Below are positions 48,322 to 57,458 of a stretch of DNA of 64,000 bases, one piece after another. The stretch is from assembly GCF_014873485.1 (NCBI RefSeq), contig NZ_JADBDT010000001.1, forward strand, positions 2,604,001 through 2,668,000, read 5' to 3'. The first letter of the stretch is position 1. Each line of letters opens with the position of its first letter. This DNA comes from Sphingopyxis sp. OAS728 (lineage in GTDB: Bacteria; Pseudomonadota; Alphaproteobacteria; Sphingomonadales; Sphingomonadaceae). Under the pieces are notes generated by a model. That model saw only the letters and a program-made list of their open reading frames with translations, had not been told where the DNA came from and ran no database searches. The translations under genes and the position numbers were made by a program.

Positions 48322-49271
48322 CCCGGCGAGTTTCGCCAGGACAGCCGTCCCCACTTTCGTCCCTCGCCTCCGAGGCGGTAGGCCGGAGGACGTTTCTCGC
48401 CGCCGCCGCCGCAACCGCCGTCGCTGGTTCGGCGGCGCATTCGGAAGCGTTCGAGGCGAGAGAAGGCGGCCATGGTTTATTTGAAAAGGATGTCGAAATG
48501 CTCGGTGCTCGGCGGATAGGTGATGGCCCGGTCAAGGCAATCGTAATGAACGACTGGATCGGCGACACCACGACATGGGACCCGTGCCTGCCCTATCTCG
48601 ACAAGCACGCGGCCGAGTGGATTTTCGCGGATCTGCGGGGATATGGTCGATCACGCCATCTCGCCGGACCATTTGATGCACTGCAGTCGGCGTCGGACAT
48701 CGCCGCGCTTGCGGACGGGCTCGGTGTCCCGCGGTTCGTCATCGTCGGCCATTCGATGAGCAGCATCGTCGCGCTCCACCTCGCGCAGTCCCGGCCCGAG
48801 CTTGTGCAAGGCGTGGTGCTGATCACCCCGCCCCCCTTCACTGGCGGTGCCCCCGCGGACATTATCGTAGGAGCCAAGGCGATTGCGCACGCCGACGACG
48901 AAGGCCGCCGCGAGGCGCTTCGTCAGATGTGGGGTGACCGGCTTTCGAACGAGTGGATCGACTTCAAGGTCGCCCGCTGGCGCGAGGCCGCCGCGCCCGA
49001 GGCAGTCGCTGGCTATGTGGACATGTTCGCGCGCGTCGGCCTTCCTCTCGGGACGAGGCCCGTAGCCGCTCAGGTCGTCGCGATCGTCGGCGAAGTCGAC
49101 CCGAACCCGATGATGCGGCCTGCCGCAGTCGGAGACGCTCTCGCCCCGATTCAGTCCGGGGCACGGCTCATTCCGATCGCCGATGCCGGCCATTATCCGA
49201 TGCAGGAAGCGCCGCCCCTCTTCGCCAAACTCATAGCCGGAGCGGTTACGGAGATCGCGGCTCCGGCTTGA
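48318..49271 (+). CDS. Tat-exported alpha/beta hydrolase
   Basis: 317 residues. The N-terminus carries a twin-arginine motif GRRTFLAAAAATAVAGSAA, so a folded protein is probably exported. The hydrolase core shows GHSMSS (nucleophile serine), EVDPNP (acid) and GHYPMQEAP (histidine), plus FADLRGYGRSR. The substrate is unknown. The chosen TTG start gives the TTGA overlap with the PLP gene. The open frame extends to 48111 inside that gene, and an ATG start would lose the Tat signal. Confidence 0.72.
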   Translation: MTRRVSPGQPSPLSSLASEAVGRRTFLAAAAATAVAGSAAHSEAFEAREGGHGLFEKDVEMLGARRIGDGPVKAIVMNDWIGDTTTWDPCLPYLDKHAAEWIFADLRGYGRSRHLAGPFDALQSASDIAALADGLGVPRFVIVGHSMSSIVALHLAQSRPELVQGVVLITPPPFTGGAPADIIVGAKAIAHADDEGRREALRQMWGDRLSNEWIDFKVARWREAAAPEAVAGYVDMFARVGLPLGTRPVAAQVVAIVGEVDPNPMMRPAAVGDALAPIQSGARLIPIADAGHYPMQEAPPLFAKLIAGAVTEIAAPA

Positions 49272-49370
49272 CCGCGCCGCACGGCGATCGCCCGCCGTGT
49301 GCCGCGATCGCCGGCGTCGCACCGATGCGGGCCGACGCCCGCGCGCCGGCCTCACCGCAAATTTCGCTGA

Positions 49371-52300
49371 TCAGGCTTGCTCCGTGACCGCTATGCGCGC
49401 TTGCGGCTGAGATGCCCGTTCGATCTTGCTGCGAAGCGATGAGCGCTGGAGACGATAGCTGACGATCGCTGCCTCCTTTACGGAGCCGAAGCCGCGGATC
49501 ATGTCGGGCAGCGCGGCCAGCTCGATCATCTCGTCGATATTGTGATCGGATAGTTCAGCGATCATCCACCGCACCGTCTCGAGATATTCGTCGCGAAGCA
49601 TGCGCTCGGTCCGTCGCTCGGATGTCCGGCCGAAGGGATCGAACGGCGTGCCCCGTAGCTTCTTTGCTCTTGCGAGCAGGGCCATTGCGGTGAATATCCA
49701 GGTGCCGAAACGCCGCTTGCGGGGCCGACCGCTATTGGGATCTCGGCGCGAAAGCAGCGGCGGTGCGAGATGCACGGACAGGCGGCGATAGTCCGAGAAC
49801 TGGTCCTTGAGGCCCGCAAGGAAGGCGGGCTCGCTGTACAGGCGGGCGACCTCATATTCGTCCTTGTACGCCATGAGGCGATAGGCCTGAAGGCTCGCCG
49901 CAGCGACAAGCTTTCGGCCGCGCTCGCCATAGGACGCCGATGCGGATTCGAGCCGCCGCATCAGGCCGGAGTATCGCTCCGCATATCGGCGGTCCTGATA
50001 GTGCGCGAGGTCGCGGGCACGCGCGAAGGTCGTATCGTCATTGCCAGCTGCTTCGACGATATCGTCTTGAAGACCTGCGACCTGTTCCACCCGCGCAAGA
50101 TCGATCGCGGCGAGACGTCCCCAGTCGAAAGCGCGCTTGTTCAGGGCAACGGCAGCGCCATTCGCCGCGATGGCCGCATCGATCGCACGCCGCGACAGCG
50201 GCACGAGGCCCTTCTGCCAGGCGTAACCGACCATGAGAAGATTGGCCGCGATGTTCGATCCGAACAGGCCCTCGGCAAGGCAAGTCGCACGCAGCGCGAA
50301 ACCGCGGCTGCCCGCACGCTCCATCATATGTTTCGTCATGTCGGCGGTGGGGAGCGCGGCATCGCGATCGGTGACGAAATCGGCGGTCGGCGTCTCGTCG
50401 ACATTCAGCACGAGTGCGCCTCGATCCGAAAATTTGCGCTGCGCGTCGGGACTGCTGGCAACTACGCTGTCGGTGCCGATCAGAAGATGTGTCTCGCCGC
50501 CACCGATGCGAACCGCATGAAGAGGGGCACCGGCCGGCCGGATACGGACCTCGCTAACGACAGCGCCGTTCTTCTGCGCCAGCCCGGTAAAATCGAGCAC
50601 ACTCGCCTCGAGCCCGTCAAGATGGGCCGCCGAACCCAGAAGCGCCCCGACGGTGAGCACACCAAGCCCTCCGATCCCGGCAACATAGATATTATAGGCC
50701 GTGTCCACGCCAGGCAGGGCGGGATCGGGTAGGGCCGAAAAATAGCCGCTTTCAAGCGCCGCGATCCGCTCGGGGTCGGGACGCCGCACTACCGGCTCAT
50801 CGACTTCAACGAAGCTCGGGCAAAATCCCTTGGAGCAGGAGAAGTCCTTGTTACAGGCGGACTGGTCGATGCGCCGCTTGACGCCATCCCGGGTCGGCAA
50901 TGGCTGGACTGCGATACAATTGGACTGGACGGAGCAATCGCCGCACCCCTCGCAGACCCGGGGATTGATGAACAGGCGGCGCGGCGGATCGGGATAGGTA
51001 CCGCGCTTTCGGCGTCGCCGCTTCTCGGCAGCGCATGTCTGTTCGAACACGATGGCGGTGACGCCGGGTGTCTCCCGCAGGCGCCTTTGTATGGTGTCGA
51101 GTTCGGCACGGTGCGCGACCGATACCGACCGCAAATGCCGCCACTTTCCAGGGTCGTCGCTGACCAGCCATATGTCGTGCACGCCTTCGGCGGAAAGCTG
51201 GTCGACAATACGCGCTGGGTCGATCGCGCCCTCGGCCGGCTGCCCCCCCGTCATCGCGACCGCGTCATTATAGAGGATCTTGAAGGTGATGTTCGTGCCG
51301 GCCGCGACCGCCGCGCGGACCGCAAGCAGTCCGCTATGCTGATAGGTGCCGTCGCCGAGATTCTGAAAGATATGGCGTGTCTGCGAGAAGGGCGCGGCGC
51401 CGACCCACTGCAGACCTTCGCCGCCCATCTGGCTGAAGGTGCTGGTCTTGAGCTTAGGCACCGACAAGGCCATCACATGACAGCCTATGCCGCCGCCCGC
51501 GATCGAGCCTTCGGGAGTCGCCGTCGAACTGTTGTGCGGGCAGCCGGCGCAAAAGAAGGGCTTGCGCGAAGGAAAGCCAGCCCGCGTTGTCTGCTCCGCC
51601 CTCGCCTGCCAATCGGCGAGGCGTCGTTCGAGGTCGCCGGCGTCCTTGCCGAGCCGGGCGACGAGCGCCTTGGCGACGATCAGCGGCGAAAATTCCGAGA
51701 CCGCGGGGAGTAAAGGCCTGCCTTCGGCACCGGTCTTTCCGGTCACTTGCGGCCGCGGCCCCAAGGTGTTGAAGAGCGACGTCTTGATCTGGTTCTCGAC
51801 GGTCGGGGACTTTTCCTCGACGACGAAAATCTCGTCGGCGCCGAGGGCAAAGTCGAGAAGGGGGTCGGCAGCCAGCGGCCAGCTCATCCCGACCTTATAG
51901 ACCGAAAGTCCGAGGGCTTCCGCCCGCTCCGCGTCGATCCCTAGATGCGCGAGAGCCTGCATGAGATCCTGGTGCGCTTTGCCCACGGTCACGATGCAAA
52001 AGCGCTTTCGCCGGCTCGCGATCACGGGGCGATCGATGCGATTTGCGGCGGCCCAGGCGACGGCGGCCGGCAGCCGCTCATCGAGGAGCCGCCGCTCATA
52101 CTCTGCGCGCTCGCGCGGCCATTCGATCGACGGATCCCAGTTAAGCCCGTGGGCCGGCCGAGCGCCCTCAGGGGCGAGGAAAATCGGCGAGGATTCGGGG
52201 AGATGGAATGACGCCGCCGATTCGACCACCTCGGCGATGGTTTTCATCGCGACCCAGAGACCAGAAAAACGCGAAAGAGCAATGCCTGCCAGACCGAGCG

Positions 52301-52844
52301 AAAGTATCTCCTCGACATTGGCTGGCTGAAGGACCGGCATATGCACGGACTCAAAAATTCCGTCGGTCTGATGCGGAAACATCGAAGATTGGGCGGCATG
52401 ATCGTCGCCTGCTACCGCGAGGACACCGCCGAGCGCCGAGGTGCCGAGCATATTGGCATTGCGAAAAACGTCGCCGCAGCGATCGACGCCATTACCTTTG
52501 CCGTACCAGATGCCGAATACCCCGTCCGCGGCAGACGCACCGAATGCGCGGTGCATCTGGGCGCCCCAGAGCGCCGTCGCGGCGAGATCCTCGTTCAGGC
52601 CGGGCTGGAACAGGATGTCGTGCGCAGACAGGACTTGCTGCGCCTTCCACAGCTGCTGGTCATAGGCTCCCAGCGGGGAACCGCGATAGCCCGATATCAG
52701 TCCAGCCGTCTTGAGGCCGCGCTTCCGGTCGAGCCGGCGCTGCATGAGCGGAAGCCGGACGAGTGCCTGAATCCCGGTCAGGAATACCCGGCCCGCTTCC
52801 CGGTTGTAGTTCGCATTCAGGTCGAGCCCGTCTACCGCATCCAT
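49371..52844 (-). CDS. Indolepyruvate:ferredoxin oxidoreductase, fused alpha-gamma-beta type
   Basis: 1157 residues. Domains in order: pyrimidine-binding half (LISGYRGSPLGAYDQQLW), a CAGCPHN motif (about 433), the TPP pyrophosphate site GDGTYQHSGLLAVR (about 498), a [4Fe-4S] region with CEGCGDC and CSKGFCPSF (about 628-672), then the gamma-type domain starting GIGGLGVLTVGALLG (about 721). It oxidises aryl-pyruvates to aryl-acetyl-CoA with ferredoxin, and so can follow an aromatic aminotransferase. GGAGG lies five bases before the ATG at 52844, which decides the start. An Lrp-type regulator diverges from it. Confidence 0.9.
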   Translation of the reverse strand: MDAVDGLDLNANYNREAGRVFLTGIQALVRLPLMQRRLDRKRGLKTAGLISGYRGSPLGAYDQQLWKAQQVLSAHDILFQPGLNEDLAATALWGAQMHRAFGASAADGVFGIWYGKGNGVDRCGDVFRNANMLGTSALGGVLAVAGDDHAAQSSMFPHQTDGIFESVHMPVLQPANVEEILSLGLAGIALSRFSGLWVAMKTIAEVVESAASFHLPESSPIFLAPEGARPAHGLNWDPSIEWPRERAEYERRLLDERLPAAVAWAAANRIDRPVIASRRKRFCIVTVGKAHQDLMQALAHLGIDAERAEALGLSVYKVGMSWPLAADPLLDFALGADEIFVVEEKSPTVENQIKTSLFNTLGPRPQVTGKTGAEGRPLLPAVSEFSPLIVAKALVARLGKDAGDLERRLADWQARAEQTTRAGFPSRKPFFCAGCPHNSSTATPEGSIAGGGIGCHVMALSVPKLKTSTFSQMGGEGLQWVGAAPFSQTRHIFQNLGDGTYQHSGLLAVRAAVAAGTNITFKILYNDAVAMTGGQPAEGAIDPARIVDQLSAEGVHDIWLVSDDPGKWRHLRSVSVAHRAELDTIQRRLRETPGVTAIVFEQTCAAEKRRRRKRGTYPDPPRRLFINPRVCEGCGDCSVQSNCIAVQPLPTRDGVKRRIDQSACNKDFSCSKGFCPSFVEVDEPVVRRPDPERIAALESGYFSALPDPALPGVDTAYNIYVAGIGGLGVLTVGALLGSAAHLDGLEASVLDFTGLAQKNGAVVSEVRIRPAGAPLHAVRIGGGETHLLIGTDSVVASSPDAQRKFSDRGALVLNVDETPTADFVTDRDAALPTADMTKHMMERAGSRGFALRATCLAEGLFGSNIAANLLMVGYAWQKGLVPLSRRAIDAAIAANGAAVALNKRAFDWGRLAAIDLARVEQVAGLQDDIVEAAGNDDTTFARARDLAHYQDRRYAERYSGLMRRLESASASYGERGRKLVAAASLQAYRLMAYKDEYEVARLYSEPAFLAGLKDQFSDYRRLSVHLAPPLLSRRDPNSGRPRKRRFGTWIFTAMALLARAKKLRGTPFDPFGRTSERRTERMLRDEYLETVRWMIAELSDHNIDEMIELAALPDMIRGFGSVKEAAIVSYRLQRSSLRSKIERASQPQARIAVTEQA

Positions 52845-52987
52845 CGTAACCTCCATGAGGCGCGAATAGCATCGAGCGGATAGTGAGTGGGACTATTCTA
52901 ACCATCAATACCAAATTTTTTGAGCAACTATTGCTAATAATCTCGATATCTGTAGAAAATATTTCTCAAGCTTTCCGAAGGGATCCA

Positions 52988-53449
52988 GTGCCAGACCTTG
53001 ACAGCTACGACCGCCGGATTCTGCAGCATCTAACCGACGACGGCAGGATGACATGGAGCGATCTTGCCGATGCCATCGGTCTGTCGCTTACGCCGACCAT
53101 CCGCAGGGTGCGCCGACTGGAGGAGGCGGGATTTATCGCCGGATATTCGGCGCGCCTCGATGAGCGAAAGCTGGCAGGGGCGATGAGCGTGTTCGTATCG
53201 GTAACGCTTGAGAAGCAGGTGCGGCTTGCGCTCGACGCGTTCGAGGCAGAGGTGTCGGTCTTGCCCGAAGTGATGAGCGGCTTCCTCATGTCGGGCGGGT
53301 CCGACTATCTACTGCGATGCGTGGTGCGCGATCTGGAACATTATCGCGCCCTGCTCGAGCAGCTTACCAATGCTGCTGGCGTTGCCCACATCCAGAGCAG
53401 CTTTGCGCTCAAGGCCTTCATCAATCGCTCCGCGCCTATCGTCCGGTAA
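52988..53449 (+). CDS. Lrp/AsnC-family regulator
   Basis: 153 residues: an N-terminal HTH (YDRRILQHLTDDGRMTWSDL, LTPTIRRVRRLEEAGFI) and a RAM amino-acid-binding domain (SVFVSVTLEKQVR, GSDYLLRCVVRDLEHYR). The GTG at 52988 with AAGGGA six bases upstream is chosen; a longer frame to 52883 crosses the AT-rich promoter region. It diverges from the oxidoreductase with 143 bases between and probably controls it in response to an amino acid. Confidence 0.87.
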   Translation: MPDLDSYDRRILQHLTDDGRMTWSDLADAIGLSLTPTIRRVRRLEEAGFIAGYSARLDERKLAGAMSVFVSVTLEKQVRLALDAFEAEVSVLPEVMSGFLMSGGSDYLLRCVVRDLEHYRALLEQLTNAAGVAHIQSSFALKAFINRSAPIVR

Positions 53450-53477
53450 GCCGTTGACCGGTCACCCCGCTTCGATT

Positions 53478-53496
53478 ATTATAGATAATCTATAAT
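53478..53496. promoter_or_regulatory. 19-bp palindromic operator upstream of ybaK-gntR
   Basis: ATTATAGAT, A, ATCTATAAT: a perfect 9+1+9 inverted repeat in an otherwise GC-rich region, 12 bases before the YbaK-type start. A near copy lies at 61064-61082. The GntR protein encoded two genes on is the obvious candidate ligand. Confidence 0.75.
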
Positions 53497-53508
53497 ATGC
53501 GAGGAATT

Positions 53509-53991
53509 ATGAAACCTGCCAGCTCGTCCTCCGCTCTTCGATATCAGGAAGAAATCGGAAGCGAATTCATTGTCCTTGAGTTTGACGAAAGTACGCGCAG
53601 CGCCGCCGAGGCAGCAGCAACGATTGGTTGCCGCGAGGAGCAGATCGCCAAATGCATCGTCCTTCGCGGCAAGACGTCCGACACCTGCATCCTCGCCATC
53701 GCGCCCGGCCCGTCGCGGATCGATATGGCGAAAGTCGCGGCGATCGTCGGCGAACCGGTAACACGGCCAGATGCTGCGTTCGTGCGCGAGCGCACCGGAT
53801 ATGCGATCGGCGGTGTTCCGCCGATTCCGGCGGAGCGCGGCGTGACGACACTGGTCGCCGCAGCACTGGCGGATGTGTCACCGCTCTGGGCGGCGGCGGG
53901 AACGCCGAACGCCGTTTTCACACTTACCTATGAGCAGCTTTGCGCGGTGACCGCGGGCCGCGAAGTCGACATTCTTGCGGATGCTCCCTAG
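53509..53991 (+). CDS. YbaK/ProX-type aminoacyl-tRNA deacylase
   Basis: 160 residues: CREEQIAKCIVLRGKTSD, ILAIAPGPSRIDMAKVAA, GYAIGGVPPIPAERGV. The lysine in AKCIV and the GGVPP loop are family marks. Members remove wrongly attached amino acids from tRNA, which makes sense next to amino-acid catabolism. GAGGA lies before the ATG at 53509, better than the upstream ATG at 53497, which overlaps the operator. The GntR gene follows 47 bases on. Confidence 0.82.
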   Translation: MKPASSSSALRYQEEIGSEFIVLEFDESTRSAAEAAATIGCREEQIAKCIVLRGKTSDTCILAIAPGPSRIDMAKVAAIVGEPVTRPDAAFVRERTGYAIGGVPPIPAERGVTTLVAAALADVSPLWAAAGTPNAVFTLTYEQLCAVTAGREVDILADAP

Positions 53992-54038
53992 GATCGCCGC
54001 AACGCCAACCCTTCCGTCTTGCGAGGATATGCAAATCG

Positions 54039-54695
54039 ATGCTGCAAAGCGCCGCCACCGCAGAGGATGATCGGTCGATCGCCGGAGAGATTGCGCGCAG
54101 CTTGGCTGCGCAGATCGTCTCGGGCACGCTGGAGCCCGACGCGCGCCTCCGTCAGGATGATATCGCGGCGAGCTTCAAGGCAAGCCATGTGCCGGTCCGC
54201 GAGGCGTTTCGCCGACTGGAGGCGCAAGGTCTCATCGTCGTCGAACCGCGGCGGGGCGCCCGCGTTGCGTCGCTCGACAAGACCGATATCGTCGAAGTGA
54301 CCGAGATGCGCGCCGCACTCGAACCGATCGCGCTTCGCTACGCCCTGCCTTTCATTACGGCGGACGATCTCGCGCAGGCGCGGCTCGAGATGGCCGCCTG
54401 CGACGAAATCGACGATATCGCGGCGTGGGAGAGCGCCAATCGCCGATTCCACGCCGCCCTTTACGCGCCGTCGCGGCAGAAGCGCTTGCTGGCGACGATC
54501 AACGATCTTCACCAGGCAAGCGCCCGTCACCTCTTCGCCACTTGGGAGCGGCTCGGCTGGCAGGATCGATCGAGCGCCGAACATGCCGAGATTCTCGATG
54601 CGGTCGAACGCGGCGATGGCGAGGCCGCCTGCGCTATCCTGACAACGCACATCCGTGAGGCAGGCTTGGCGCTTGCCGCGACGATGGCCGAATAG
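54039..54695 (+). CDS. GntR-family regulator with FCD domain
   Basis: 218 residues: a winged HTH (SIAGEIARSLAAQIVSGTLE, SHVPVREAFRRLEAQGLIVV) and an FCD ligand domain with the usual histidines in FHAALY, SAEHAEIL and TTHIREAG that bind a metal. Such proteins respond to small carboxylates and often repress themselves and neighbouring genes. The palindrome upstream of ybaK and its near copy before the aminotransferase fit an autoregulated local regulon. The start is the ATG nearest to the HTH; the frame is open further up. Confidence 0.85.
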   Translation: MLQSAATAEDDRSIAGEIARSLAAQIVSGTLEPDARLRQDDIAASFKASHVPVREAFRRLEAQGLIVVEPRRGARVASLDKTDIVEVTEMRAALEPIALRYALPFITADDLAQARLEMAACDEIDDIAAWESANRRFHAALYAPSRQKRLLATINDLHQASARHLFATWERLGWQDRSSAEHAEILDAVERGDGEAACAILTTHIREAGLALAATMAE

Positions 54696-54736
54696 CGTTG
54701 CAGATGCCGCCGTAGCGCTTAACTTACGTTCCTAGC

Positions 54737-55108
54737 TCAACTCTTTGCGCGAGCGATAGCGTCCAACTCCACGCGTGCCCCGAATGGCAGGCTGGCGACA
54801 CCTATCGCGGTCCGGGCAGGAAAAGGCGCTGCAAACCGCGCAGCATAAGCCGCGTTTACCGCGCCATAGTCCGACATGTCCGTTAGATAGATGCCAACGC
54901 GGGCGATATCAGCAAGGCTGCACCCCTCTGCGCGGAGCACCCGCTCGAGATTGTCGATCGCGTTCCGCGTCTGCGTTTCGATATCGGGAGGAAGCGAAGC
55001 CGACCCCGGCACGAGCCCGATCTGTCCGCTCAGCAGCAGTAAAGAGCCGACGCGGGAGACCGGGGACAGCGGTGGTATGGCGAACGGGCCCGGCTGGGAA
55101 CTGGTCAA
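54737..55108 (-). CDS. RidA-family enamine/imine deaminase
   Basis: 123 residues: VGSLLLLSGQIGLVPG, TRNAIDNLERVLRAEGCSL, ARVGIYLTDM, and FPARTAIGVASLPFGARVEL with the catalytic arginine in place, unlike the exported RidA-like lipoprotein at 10194. It would hydrolyse reactive enamines released by PLP enzymes such as the aminotransferase of this cluster. AAGGA lies six bases before the TTG at 55108; the open frame to 55156 crosses a hairpin and is not used. It follows the TonB receptor. Confidence 0.82.
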   Translation of the reverse strand: MTSSQPGPFAIPPLSPVSRVGSLLLLSGQIGLVPGSASLPPDIETQTRNAIDNLERVLRAEGCSLADIARVGIYLTDMSDYGAVNAAYAARFAAPFPARTAIGVASLPFGARVELDAIARAKS

Positions 55109-55125
55109 GTTCAATCCTTTCGGTA

Positions 55126-55148
55126 ACCCCGGGCCGAGGGCCCGGGGT
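55126..55148 (-). terminator. GC hairpin between TonB receptor and ridA
   Basis: ACCCCGGGCC, three bases, GGCCCGGGGT: a 10-bp perfect stem lying between the receptor stop and the ridA ribosome site. There is no T run, so it may attenuate transcription or protect the transcript end instead of stopping transcription. Confidence 0.45.
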
Positions 55149-55155
55149 ACGTGCA

Positions 55156-57444
55156 TCAGAAGCGCGTCGTTGCGCTGATCCCTATGGTGCGCGGCGTGAC
55201 ATAATAGGTGTACCGGCCGGGGGTGAACGGCGGATTCCAGAAGACCGTCGTGATTCCGCGCTTGTCGAAGAGATTTCGCGTGAAGATCGACACCGTCCAG
55301 TTCGCTGCATCGAGTTCGGCGCGGAAGTTGACGAGCGAATAGTCTGGAATGGCCACGAAGCCGGGGTTGGGCGTACCCGTTATCGCGCCCGTCGCCGTGT
55401 TCGTCAGGAACGGATTGAAGATGTTCCGGCTCTTCCCGACATATTGGAACTCAGGATGGAAGGAGAGCGTGAGGTCATCCCCCAGGGGCACCGAATAGTC
55501 GGCGGACAGGTTGATGGAGGCCTTGGGCACATAAGGCAGCTTGTCCCCCGCATATCCGCGATTGTTGATCCCGGGGTTAAACGGCTGGTCTTCGGTCAGG
55601 CGAGCGTTGGTCGTGCCGAACGTGGTCCTGAGGTCGAGGTTGCTCGTCGGTCGGCCGGTGATTTCGAGTTCGACGCCGTCGACCCGGGCCTTGGCGGCAT
55701 TCGAAATAAAGCGGAACAGCCCGCTCGGCGTCGTGCTCTGAACCTGGATATTATCCCAGTCCATCCGATAGACGTCGAAGTTGACGGTGAGCTTGCGCCC
55801 GAACCACTGCGTCTTGAACCCGGCTTCGTAATTGGTGACGAGGTCGGGCCCGAAGCCTGCCGGGATCGTCGGCTCGGTCGCGATTAGCTGGTTGACGCCG
55901 CCGGCGCGAAATCCTTCGCTGTAGGTGGCGTAGAGCAGGATGTTGTCCTTCGCCTCCCAAGCCAGATTGAAGCGCTTCACGAATTTTTCACCCGAGAAGG
56001 AGCGACCGGTCCAGACTTGCGGCACCGGCATGCCGCCGGTGTTGATCCGCGCACTGTTCGCGCCGTCGACGTTGAATTTGGCCCAGCGGCCGCCTGCTGT
56101 CAGCGTGAGCGAATCGAAAAATTTGTACGAAGCCTCGCCGAAGACCGCGATCTGCTCGAGATGCGAGCGCACGAAACGATCCTGATAAATGGGATATCGG
56201 TCGGTCGGCGTCCCGCCCGGTCCGACAAAGCCGACACGGCTCTCGGTAAAGGCCTTGCGGTCCTGATAGTAGGCACCGATCGTCCATTGCAGCGGACTGT
56301 CGGGTTCGGGCGCGTTCAGCCGAAGCTCGAACGTTGGAGCCTTGGTGGTTTGCGGCTGGAGGATGTCGCCCGTCGCCACATTGGGCTCGCCCGGCTGCTG
56401 CGGCGCGACGCCTTGCGCGGCCGCAAAGGCCCAGGGAATTGCCAGATTGGGATAGGGAAGGTCGTAGTTGAGCTTGCGGTCATAGTAAGATGCGTTGACC
56501 GTCAGGTCGGCGAAATCGAACGCGTATCGCGCCGTCGCGCCAACGAGGATGTTGCGATCTTCGAGCGGATCGAAGGCCGGAACGTCGGACTGGAGCCCGC
56601 CGAGCGAAGTCGTCACATGGTTGCCGGCGTCATATTGCGCGCGGTTGACGAGACCGAGAAGCTCGAGCGAGAACCGCTCGCCCGGAGCGAATTTCAGTGC
56701 AAGGCGCGCGCCTTCATTGTGGCCACGGTTGATATTGGCGATGCCGAGCGTGCGGTTGTCGATATAGCCGCCCTGCGTCTCGTGCCAGCCCACCAGGCGG
56801 ATGCCGAGAACATCGCGGACGAGAGGCAGGTTGAAGACGGCATTGATGGCTGAATTGGGCCGTCCGTTGCTGACAGCTGCCACCTCGGCCGACAGGTGAG
56901 CCGACGCCTCGGCGAGATCGGGCTTGTTGAAAATCGTCTGCAGCGTACCGCCCTGCGACCCGGCGCCGAACAACGTGCCCTGCGGTCCGCGCAGAATCTG
57001 CACCTGCGCAACGTCGATCAGCTTGAAATCGGGCGAGAAGCGGCCTGCATCGTTGGTCGCGCCGGGCGAACTCGTGATCGCGAATTCATCATAATAGATG
57101 CCGACCTGACCTTCGCCGGAGCCGACGATCCCGCGGATGATCGGACGGCGCGAACTCGGTCCATTGTCGATCAGCGTGAACCCCGGCACCGAGGACGCGA
57201 TGTCGATAAAATCGCGCACCCCGGCGCTGCCGAGATCATCGCCCGAGATTGCGGCGACGCTGAGCGGCGTCTTGTCGAGACTCGTATCGCGCCGCAGCGC
57301 CGTGACGATAATTTCATCGGGCGCTTCCTCAGCCTCAGGGGCCGTTCCGGCGCTATCCTGGGCATAGGCGCTTGCAGGCCAGGCCAGCGCCATCATCATC
57401 GCCGCGCGCGCGACATGGTTTCTCCGAAGCTTGAACTGACGCAT
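55156..57444 (-). CDS. TonB-dependent receptor
   Basis: 762 residues: a signal peptide (MMMALAWPASAYAQ), DEIIVTALRRDTSLDKTPLS as the TonB-box region, plug with RRPIIRGIVGSGEGQ and VQILRGPQGTLFGAGSQGG, and a barrel ending TIGISATTRF. GAGGGG lies eight bases before the ATG. It is probably the outer-membrane gate of the peptide or amino-acid cluster, since transporter, dipeptidase, aminotransferase and RidA genes flank it on the same strand. The open frame extends upstream to 57810 through the transporter gene and is not coding there. Confidence 0.9.
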   Translation of the reverse strand: MRQFKLRRNHVARAAMMMALAWPASAYAQDSAGTAPEAEEAPDEIIVTALRRDTSLDKTPLSVAAISGDDLGSAGVRDFIDIASSVPGFTLIDNGPSSRRPIIRGIVGSGEGQVGIYYDEFAITSSPGATNDAGRFSPDFKLIDVAQVQILRGPQGTLFGAGSQGGTLQTIFNKPDLAEASAHLSAEVAAVSNGRPNSAINAVFNLPLVRDVLGIRLVGWHETQGGYIDNRTLGIANINRGHNEGARLALKFAPGERFSLELLGLVNRAQYDAGNHVTTSLGGLQSDVPAFDPLEDRNILVGATARYAFDFADLTVNASYYDRKLNYDLPYPNLAIPWAFAAAQGVAPQQPGEPNVATGDILQPQTTKAPTFELRLNAPEPDSPLQWTIGAYYQDRKAFTESRVGFVGPGGTPTDRYPIYQDRFVRSHLEQIAVFGEASYKFFDSLTLTAGGRWAKFNVDGANSARINTGGMPVPQVWTGRSFSGEKFVKRFNLAWEAKDNILLYATYSEGFRAGGVNQLIATEPTIPAGFGPDLVTNYEAGFKTQWFGRKLTVNFDVYRMDWDNIQVQSTTPSGLFRFISNAAKARVDGVELEITGRPTSNLDLRTTFGTTNARLTEDQPFNPGINNRGYAGDKLPYVPKASINLSADYSVPLGDDLTLSFHPEFQYVGKSRNIFNPFLTNTATGAITGTPNPGFVAIPDYSLVNFRAELDAANWTVSIFTRNLFDKRGITTVFWNPPFTPGRYTYYVTPRTIGISATTRF

Positions 57445-57458
57445 CACTGATACCCCTC

